5,022 bases of DNA, from assembly GCA_002386045.1 (NCBI GenBank), contig DGEQ01000113.1:1-5022 (forward strand), given 5' to 3'. The DNA comes from Hungateiclostridiaceae bacterium UBA3922. GTDB lineage: Bacteria > Bacillota > Clostridia > Acetivibrionales > DTU013. The translations under genes were made by a program, and so were the position numbers. The notes beneath the pieces were generated by a model. That model searched no databases. It was not told the DNA's origin and saw only the letters and a list, made by a program, of their open reading frames with translations. The first letter of the stretch is position 1; each line of letters starts with the position of its first letter. Below are positions 1 through 5,022 of this stretch, one piece after another.

Positions 1-2562
1 GGACACCTGGAAAGGAACTTCTGGAAGTATCCCTATAGCAGGTATACCGGGCCGACGGATGACATCTGCATTACGGCATCCGCCAATCCGTACTCGGAGG
101 TGGAGGATACCGCCAGGGACATCCTGAGGATATGCAGGGAGCGCGGTTTCAGGTTCAGGGATATAGCCGTGACGATGAGGAACCCTGACGACTACGACAG
201 TATAGTCAAAAGTGTGTTCACACGCTACGGCATACCGTATTTTCTTGACGGCAAGAGGGATATCGACGGACACCCGCTTATCGTCTTCATCCTGTCCGCC
301 CTTGATATCTTTACAAGTAACTGGTCGTACGAGGCTGTTTTCAGGTACGCGAAAACCGGCCTTCTCTCCATTGGAAGGCACGACCTGGACATCCTCGAAA
401 ACTATGTCCTGGCCAACGGGATAAGGGGCAATGCGTGGACGCGCGAGGAAGACTGGGATCATCCCGTTGAACCGGATGACAGGAGAGAACCGCAGGAGCG
501 CAGACCCGAACTGCTGGAAAGGATCAATGCGGCCAGGAGGAAGCTTGCCGGTCCGCTCATTTCATTCAGGGCTAAAACAAAAGGCGGCGTACGGGCTGTC
601 ACGTTCTGCACGGCGCTATATGAACTGCTCTGTGAGACCGGTGCCGCAAAGCGGATAGAAGAGCTTTCGCAGAAGTTTGCCGATGCCGGCATGCTCGACA
701 GGGCGAATGAATACCGGCAGGTCTGGAACACCGTGATGAACGTGTTCACGCAGATCGTGGAAGTCCTCGGCGACGAGACAGTAGGGACGGAACGCTTTTC
801 CGACATCCTCGCCGCCGGTTTTGCAGGGCATAAAATGGGCCTTATCCCGCCTTCGCTGGACCAGGTCCTGGTCGGAAGCATGGAGCGGGCGAGGAGCCAT
901 GACATAAAGGCACTTTACATCCTTGGCGCCAATGAAGGAGTGATCCCGGGGAATCTTGGCGGCGACGGCCTGCTGTCGGACAGCGACCGGGACAGACTTG
1001 CCCGGGCAGGCCTCGAACTGGCTGGCAACACACAGAACCGCATCCTTGAAGAGAGGTTCATGATATACATGGCACTGGCAACTCCGTCGAGGTACCTGTG
1101 GCTGAGCTATCCGGCGGCCGACAGGGAAGGGAGGGCACTCCGGCCGTCGCGGGTGATTTCGGAGATAAGGAGGATCATACCTTCAGTAACTGTCAGGAGC
1201 AATGTCATGAGCGACCCTGAAAGCCTGCCCCGGCCGTCGGCGCCGGAACCGGTATTCGATGAGATGGTGATCCGGCTGCGCCGCCTTTATGACGGGAACA
1301 GGATACATGAAGGCTGGAAGAGGATATATGGCTGGTTCAGGGGCAGGCCGGAATGGAAGGACAAATGCAGGACGGTACTGAGCGCACTTGATTATACGAA
1401 CCAGGCAGGTAACCTCTCGGCGGACAGGGCTCTGAAACTGTACGGGAACCCTGTTTTCACCAGCGTCTCGCGGATGGAAGCGTATGCCGCATGTCCTTTT
1501 TCGTTCTTTGTCAGGTACGGACTGAAGGCGAAAGAAAGAAGGGTATTCAGATTCGAACAGGTGGACGCCGGTACGTTCATGCACAACATTATCGACGAGT
1601 TCTCAAGATCGCTCGTGAAGAATGGCAAAAGCTGGAGGGACCTCGACGAGGATTGGTGCAGGGCTGAGGTCTCAAGGCTGGTAGACAGGTACCTGTCCGG
1701 CAAAGGGAGGAATGTGCTGGGCAGCAGCAAACGGTACCTTTACCTGTCGGACAGGCTGAAAAGGACGGTCGTGAAGTCGATAATGCTCATAAGCAGGCAT
1801 ATCTCTGCCGGGATGTTCGAGCCTTCCGGCTACGAAGTCGAGTTCGGGCAGAACAGCAGGTATCCCGAGATCAACATCGAACTGCCTACGGGCGAGACCA
1901 TCAGGCTGACCGGCAGGATCGACAGGATAGACACGATGGAAACCGAAGAAGGTACTTACCTGAGGATAATAGACTATAAGTCCGGAAGCCGGGCGCTGAA
2001 GCTGGGAGACGTGTATTACGGCCTCCAGCTGCAGTTGCTCACCTACCTTGACGCGGTGCTCGGCCAGCAGGACGGCCAGGGGAGGCTCATACCTGCGGGA
2101 GTGCTGTATTTCAGGCTCAGCGACCCGCTTATCAGGTGCGGCAGGGACAGCACCGAGGAAGATATCGAGAAGGCCATAATGAAGGAGTTGCGGATGAAAG
2201 GCCTGGTGCTTGCGGACGTGAAACTGATCAGGAGCATGGACGGGGATATTTCCGGCGACTCGCTGATCATCCCGGCCAGGATAAACAAGGACGGATCACT
2301 GGGGAGATCGTCCGCGGCCACGGAGGAGCAGTTCAGGGAACTGTGCAGACATGTGAGGAATCTGCTCGGCGCCATCGGCAGGAGCATCCTCGACGGGGAC
2401 GTGGCTGTAAGGCCGTATAAAAAGAAGAAGATGACGGCATGCGACTACTGCGTCTACAGTTCCGTATGCCAGTTCGACACATCGATGCGGGACAACCGCT
2501 ACCGCTGGCTGGCCGACCTGGACGATGACGAAGTATGGAAGCTGATCAGGGAGCAGGAATAG
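1..2562 (+). CDS. addB: AddB, ATP-dependent helicase/nuclease subunit B (5'-partial)
   Basis: AddB pairs with AddA to unwind and resect double-strand breaks in the cytoplasm before RecA loading. The frame is open from the first base to TAG at 2560-2562, giving 853 codons. The first plausible start codon inside the window, GTG at 100, sits within a conserved NPYSEVE block (codons 29-35), so it is not the start. Family landmarks, in window codons, are IPYFLD (78-83), HPL (91-93), LENYVLANG (132-140), and the degenerate helicase block LIPPSLDQVLVG...LGANEGVIP (281-316). The RecB-type nuclease follows: GTFMH with H528, GRIDRID with D641, IIDYKSG with D658 and K660, then QLQLLTY (676-682). Fe-S ligands are C498 and C814, C817, C823, a CX2C-X5-C cluster. 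From memory, B. subtilis AddB uses C801/C1121/C1124/C1130 and catalytic D961; the spacing here is nearly identical, implying about 300 N-terminal residues are missing. Nuclease and cluster residues look intact. It is likely co-transcribed with addA. Confidence 0.97.
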   Translation, partial: GHLERNFWKYPYSRYTGPTDDICITASANPYSEVEDTARDILRICRERGFRFRDIAVTMRNPDDYDSIVKSVFTRYGIPYFLDGKRDIDGHPLIVFILSALDIFTSNWSYEAVFRYAKTGLLSIGRHDLDILENYVLANGIRGNAWTREEDWDHPVEPDDRREPQERRPELLERINAARRKLAGPLISFRAKTKGGVRAVTFCTALYELLCETGAAKRIEELSQKFADAGMLDRANEYRQVWNTVMNVFTQIVEVLGDETVGTERFSDILAAGFAGHKMGLIPPSLDQVLVGSMERARSHDIKALYILGANEGVIPGNLGGDGLLSDSDRDRLARAGLELAGNTQNRILEERFMIYMALATPSRYLWLSYPAADREGRALRPSRVISEIRRIIPSVTVRSNVMSDPESLPRPSAPEPVFDEMVIRLRRLYDGNRIHEGWKRIYGWFRGRPEWKDKCRTVLSALDYTNQAGNLSADRALKLYGNPVFTSVSRMEAYAACPFSFFVRYGLKAKERRVFRFEQVDAGTFMHNIIDEFSRSLVKNGKSWRDLDEDWCRAEVSRLVDRYLSGKGRNVLGSSKRYLYLSDRLKRTVVKSIMLISRHISAGMFEPSGYEVEFGQNSRYPEINIELPTGETIRLTGRIDRIDTMETEEGTYLRIIDYKSGSRALKLGDVYYGLQLQLLTYLDAVLGQQDGQGRLIPAGVLYFRLSDPLIRCGRDSTEEDIEKAIMKELRMKGLVLADVKLIRSMDGDISGDSLIIPARINKDGSLGRSSAATEEQFRELCRHVRNLLGAIGRSILDGDVAVRPYKKKKMTACDYCVYSSVCQFDTSMRDNRYRWLADLDDDEVWKLIREQE

Positions 2563-2588
2563 GCCGGGGAGGACGGACCAGCAGGGAG

Positions 2589-2609
2589 CAGTAAACAGTA
2601 AACAGCAAA
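2589..2609 (+). repeat. Three tandem heptamers, CAGTAAA-type
   Basis: Two exact copies of CAGTAAA (2589-2595 and 2596-2602) are followed by a third copy with one change, CAGCAAA (2603-2609). The array lies 26 bases after the addB stop codon. It could be a small slippage product or a repeated protein-binding site; nothing else in the sequence decides between these. Confidence 0.7.
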
Positions 2610-2620
2610 AAGCCTTCCCA

Positions 2621-2638
2621 TGGCGTGCCTGGCGTGTG
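2621..2638 (+). repeat. Two tandem nonamers, TGGCGTGYS-type
   Basis: TGGCGTGCC (2621-2629) is immediately followed by TGGCGTGTG (2630-2638), sharing the first seven bases. It lies in the addB-addA gap, just after the heptamer repeats. No function can be assigned. Confidence 0.5.
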
Positions 2639-2683
2639 TGTAAACGACCTTTGGCAGACGCCGAGCAGCGCTGATGCAGGATC

Positions 2684-2689
2684 GGAGGT
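2684..2689 (+). promoter_or_regulatory. Shine-Dalgarno sequence of addA (GGAGGT)
   Basis: GGAGGT is a strong match to the anti-Shine-Dalgarno sequence. It ends 12 bases before the ATG at 2702, somewhat further than the usual 5-9 bases. No alternative start solves this: an in-frame TGA at 2672-2674 limits the frame, and the only codons between it and 2702 are not ATG, GTG or TTG. The ATG at 2702 is therefore well supported, with possibly reduced initiation efficiency because of the spacing. Confidence 0.8.
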
Positions 2690-2701
2690 ATTGCGAAGAC
2701 A

Positions 2702-5022
2702 ATGGCGAATAACTGGACAAAGGAGCAACTTGAGGCCATTACCGAGAGAGGCTGCAACCTGCTGGTCGCAGCGGCGGCAGGAGCAGGCAAGACGGCAGTA
2801 CTAGTCGAGAGGATAATACGGAAAATAACCGATCCGGAGAACCCGGTGGATATAGACAAGCTCCTGGTCGTTACTTTCACCAATGCAGCGGCGACCGAGA
2901 TGCGGGAGAGGATAGGCGACGCGCTGGCAGAAGCGCTGGAGAAGGATCCTTCTTCCGCGAACCTGCAGAAGCAGATGGCGCTACTGGACCGCGCGAGCAT
3001 TATGACGATACATTCATTCTGCCTTGAGGTGGTTAGGAGCCATTTCCATGCCCTTGACCTCGACCCGCTTTTCCGCATCGCCGACGAGGCCGAATCCGCG
3101 CTGATGAGGCTTGAAGCGCTTGACCGGCTGTTTGAAAGCAAGTACGAGAATGAGGACAGCGACAGCCTCTTCTTCAGGCTTGTGGAAAGTTATGGAGGTC
3201 GTGATGACAGTCTGCTGCGTGACACCATCATGACACTGCACCGGTACACATCCAGCCATCCGTACCCGGAGGAGTGGCTTGCCGGCCAGGCGGAAGCCTT
3301 CAGAACAGGCGAAGGTTCGAGCGTTTGCGCCACTCCGTGGGCACGTGTGCTGTTGGACAGTGCGGCCGCCGAACTGCGGGGCCTGATAGCTATGCTTGAA
3401 AAAGCGGAGGAACTGGCAAGCAGGGCCGAAGGACTGGAACCGTACCACAGTGTTCTCGGGCAGGACAGGAAGGCGCTGGAAAACCTGCTGTCGCTGTGCC
3501 TCGATGCGATGAAAAAAGCTGATGGGACCGGCAGTGAAGCTGAAGATCATATGAGCGACGATCACGTCACGGATGACGGCAGCAGGTCGGACGATATAGG
3601 ACGCTGTGACAGAGGGCACGAAGATATTTCCGGGGAAAACGGCGGCGGACCCGTATTTGATGCGGACCTGGCCTGGGACAGGCTGCACGATGCCTTTGCT
3701 GCACTGGAATTTGCCAGGCTGCCGAGGTGCGGCAAAAACGCGGACAAAACCGTGCAGGAAGAGATAAAGGCGATACGGAACACCGTGAAGGAGAGGCTTA
3801 AAAAACTCCATGCCAGCGGATTCGACATTACCTGCGCCGAAATAAGGGAGGATCTGCGCAAGCTGTATCCGCAGCTTAAGTACCTGTCGGACATGGTATT
3901 GGAATTCGACGATATCTACCGCCGGATGAAGAAAGAAAAAGGAGTCCTCGACTTCAATGACCTCGAGCACTACTGCCTGCAGGTGCTCCTTGAAAAGGGA
4001 GTTCCGACGGCGGCTGCGAAGGAGCTCAGGAAACGCTACGAGGAAATACTGGTAGACGAGTACCAGGACAGCAACCTCATCCAGGAGTTTATCTTGTCGG
4101 TGGTGTCAGGCAACGACGACGGTATACATAACATGTTCATGGTGGGCGATGTAAAGCAGAGCATTTACCGGTTCAGGCAGGCACGGCCTGACCTGTTCCT
4201 TTCCAAGTACAATGCCTGGCATCGCGACAAGGGTTATGAAGACAGGGTGATACAGCTTTACAGGAACTTCAGGAGCAGGCGCGAGGTCATAAACGCGGTG
4301 AACTTCATATTCAGGCGGATAATGTCGCCCCAGGTCGGTGAACTTGATTACACGGAGCAGGAATACCTGAACCCGGGAGCGGTATTTCCCGTGCCGGAAC
4401 ATCCTTGCGTCACGGGCGGACCTGTGGAACTGCATATACTTGACCTTTTGTCGGAAGCGAACGGGATGATCCCGGATGGAGCCGGGGAACCGGGAGGGAC
4501 AGCAAAAGGAGCCGGAGAGACAGAGATGCACCAGTCGGCCGAAATACGACTTGACGAATCCGGGGAACCGAATGGGCAGACAGGCGTGACCGGAGAACCG
4601 GATACGGCAGAAGCAGGGAAAGCGGGTGCAGGCGTATCTGCCGACGGTATGAAAGCAAACGATGATGCTGCCCTTAACAATATGCCCGGGAGTGATACGG
4701 GCAATACCAGTTATGCGTCCCGCAGCCGCGGAGACGGCGGACCTGAAGAAAACGGCGCCGCGGAAGAGGTTGACGAGGAACGTCTGGACAACATCCAGTT
4801 TGAAGCGCGGCTGGTCGGCAATATAATAAGGCGTATTGTCACGCATGAGCCCGCCGGGTTCAACGTTTACGACAAAAAGACCGGCAGGTACAGGCCGGCC
4901 GAATACCGTGACATAGTCATCCTCATGAGGACTACCATGAACTGGGCGGATGTTTTTGTCGACGAACTGGCGCTGATGGGGATCCCGGCCTATGCCGATA
5001 CCGGCATCGGGTATTTCAGGAC
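2702..5022 (+). CDS. addA: AddA, ATP-dependent helicase/nuclease subunit A (3'-partial)
   Basis: AddA is the SF1A (UvrD/RecB-like) 3'-5' helicase motor of AddAB and, in complete proteins, also carries a C-terminal RecB-family nuclease. The frame is open from ATG 2702 to the window edge (773 complete codons), with no stop or frameshift found by codon-by-codon reading. Motifs in order are: Q motif WTKEQ (residues 5-9), Walker A AGAGKT (26-31), Ia VVTFTNAAATEMRERI (56-71), Ic IMTIHSFC (100-107), VLDFNDLEHY (415-424), Walker B/DEAD-like VDEYQD (451-456), III GDVKQSIYRFR (482-492), and IV LYRNFRSR (519-526). The last residues, DIVILMR...GIPAYADTGIGYF, match the AddA region after motif IV. Motifs V, VI and the nuclease are off-window, probably about 500 residues. 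All catalytic ATPase residues visible are present. Two low-complexity insertions (residues ~273-318 and ~585-690) interrupt otherwise conserved blocks, so the full protein is probably longer than the ~1230 residues usual in Bacillus. Confidence 0.97.
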   Translation, partial: MANNWTKEQLEAITERGCNLLVAAAAGAGKTAVLVERIIRKITDPENPVDIDKLLVVTFTNAAATEMRERIGDALAEALEKDPSSANLQKQMALLDRASIMTIHSFCLEVVRSHFHALDLDPLFRIADEAESALMRLEALDRLFESKYENEDSDSLFFRLVESYGGRDDSLLRDTIMTLHRYTSSHPYPEEWLAGQAEAFRTGEGSSVCATPWARVLLDSAAAELRGLIAMLEKAEELASRAEGLEPYHSVLGQDRKALENLLSLCLDAMKKADGTGSEAEDHMSDDHVTDDGSRSDDIGRCDRGHEDISGENGGGPVFDADLAWDRLHDAFAALEFARLPRCGKNADKTVQEEIKAIRNTVKERLKKLHASGFDITCAEIREDLRKLYPQLKYLSDMVLEFDDIYRRMKKEKGVLDFNDLEHYCLQVLLEKGVPTAAAKELRKRYEEILVDEYQDSNLIQEFILSVVSGNDDGIHNMFMVGDVKQSIYRFRQARPDLFLSKYNAWHRDKGYEDRVIQLYRNFRSRREVINAVNFIFRRIMSPQVGELDYTEQEYLNPGAVFPVPEHPCVTGGPVELHILDLLSEANGMIPDGAGEPGGTAKGAGETEMHQSAEIRLDESGEPNGQTGVTGEPDTAEAGKAGAGVSADGMKANDDAALNNMPGSDTGNTSYASRSRGDGGPEENGAAEEVDEERLDNIQFEARLVGNIIRRIVTHEPAGFNVYDKKTGRYRPAEYRDIVILMRTTMNWADVFVDELALMGIPAYADTGIGYFR
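3518..3655 (+). other. Acidic low-complexity insertion in AddA (residues ~273-318)
   Basis: This in-frame segment is rich in Asp and Glu (14 of 46 residues), Gly and Ser, with DD pairs at 286-287, 291-292 and 297-298, and a GGG run at 314-316. It separates a helical stretch ending around residue 272 from the conserved block beginning DLAWDRLHDAF and running to RLPRCGK (322-345). AddA homologues have a short, variable linker here as far as I recall, so this looks like a disordered surface-loop expansion. The boundaries are approximate because no alignment was run. Confidence 0.6.
4454..4771 (+). other. Gly/Ala/Glu-rich low-complexity insertion in AddA (residues ~585-690)
   Basis: About 106 residues lie between the strand GPVELHILDLL and the conserved helix FEARLVGNIIRRIV (700-713). 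Composition is strongly biased: 21 Gly, many Ala, Glu, Asp, Thr and Pro, a single aromatic residue (Y671), and no Cys, Phe or Trp, as expected of a disordered linker. In the AddA family this position is a variable loop after motif IV, typically a few dozen residues as far as I recall. The reading frame stays open and the flanking conserved blocks are in the same frame, so it is a real in-frame segment rather than a frameshift artefact. Boundaries are approximate. Confidence 0.7.
4481..4648 (+). repeat. Degenerate ten-residue repeats inside the AddA insertion
   Basis: Residues 594-649 can be laid out as ten-residue units: AGEPGGTAKG, AGETEMHQSA, a six-residue spacer (614-619), SGEPNGQTGV, TGEPDTAEAG, and a decayed KAGAGVSADG. 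The DNA shows the same: CCGGGGAACCG occurs exactly at 4482-4492 and 4560-4570, with a one-base variant CCGGAGAACCG at 4590-4600 and a partial copy at 4512. Starts are 30, 48 and 30 bases apart, all multiples of three. This suggests growth of the loop by in-frame duplication. Confidence 0.55.

Larger units (their letters stand above)
2563..2701. other. addB-addA intergenic spacer, 139 bases
   Basis: This gap separates the addB stop from the addA start. It contains two small tandem repeats (2589-2609 and 2621-2638), an 8-base palindrome CAGCGCTG (2666-2673), and the addA Shine-Dalgarno sequence. I see no stem-loop followed by a T-run, so no intrinsic terminator is supported. I also see no convincing -35/-10 pair: TTGGCA at 2651 has no TATAAT-like partner at the right distance. 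Read-through from addB into addA is therefore the simplest inference. Tiny ORFs here (7 and 12 codons) lack good ribosome-binding sites. Confidence 0.8.

Noticed and set aside
2589..2638. CRISPR-like array or origin-type iterons
   Set aside because: The units are only 7 and 9 bases, directly adjacent with no spacers, and few in number.
2620..2643. Seven-codon ORF (MACLACV) in the gap as a leader peptide
   Set aside because: No Shine-Dalgarno precedes it, no attenuator-like hairpin follows, and such short frames are common by chance.
2651..2680. Possible promoter for addA with TTGGCA as -35 box
   Set aside because: No TATAAT-like sequence lies 16-18 bases downstream.
2296..3141. 281-codon minus-strand frame spanning the addB end, the gap and the addA start
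   Set aside because: It is antisense to two firmly identified genes, with Ser/Ala-rich low-quality protein and no family signature.
3014..3970. 318-codon open frame on the minus strand
   Set aside because: It lies wholly antisense to the conserved AddA helicase domain, has no recognisable domain, and is the kind of antisense frame GC-rich coding DNA produces.
4454..4771. Compensated frameshift or assembly error creating the low-complexity AddA segment
   Set aside because: The conserved blocks before and after are in the same frame, no stop is crossed, and the in-frame repeat units are self-consistent; a different frame gives no AddA-like sequence.
4106..4846. 246-codon minus-strand frame opposite the AddA insertion
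   Set aside because: I considered whether the odd AddA insertion might be the shadow of a real antisense gene. The frame also covers conserved AddA motifs III and IV, and its protein shows no coherent domain, so the AddA reading is preferred.
1..5022. AGCGG words (the B. subtilis Chi sequence) on the + strand, for example near 885, 2770 and 3795
   Set aside because: A five-base word occurs several times by chance in 5 kb, and the Chi sequence of this organism is unknown.

Overview
This window holds one locus: the 3' part of addB followed by the 5' part of addA, both on the + strand. They encode the two subunits of the AddAB (RexAB-type) helicase-nuclease, which processes double-strand DNA breaks for RecA-dependent recombination. 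Both genes run off the window: addB lacks its start and addA lacks its end. The addB-then-addA order, the Gram-positive-type AddB with a four-cysteine iron-sulfur motif, and the overall sequence character point to Bacillota, most likely a Clostridia lineage. The DNA is GC-rich for that group, and by eye AGG dominates the arginine codons with frequent ATA for isoleucine. I cannot name a genus.

Layout: 1-2562 is the C-terminal ~853 residues of AddB, covering the rest of the helicase-like region, the RecB-family nuclease domain and all four Fe-S cysteines. 2563-2701 is a 139-base gap with no convincing gene, two small tandem repeats and a strong Shine-Dalgarno sequence. From 2702 to the right edge lie the first 773 residues of AddA, with helicase motifs Q, I, Ia, Ic, II, III and IV intact. 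The later helicase motifs and the AddA nuclease domain lie beyond the window.

How they work together: AddA is the motor (SF1A 3'-5' helicase) and carries one nuclease. AddB contributes a second nuclease domain on a helicase-like scaffold pinned by an Fe-S cluster, and is known in the family to recognise Chi. Adjacency, shared strand and the lack of a visible terminator suggest co-transcription.

The part that departs from a textbook AddAB locus is AddA itself. It carries two apparent low-complexity, acidic or glycine-rich insertions between conserved helicase blocks. The larger (about 106 residues) contains degenerate ten-residue repeats visible at both protein and DNA level. The addB-addA gap is also unusually roomy. 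I found no RNA gene, mobile element, CRISPR array, or evidence of an undescribed multi-gene system.
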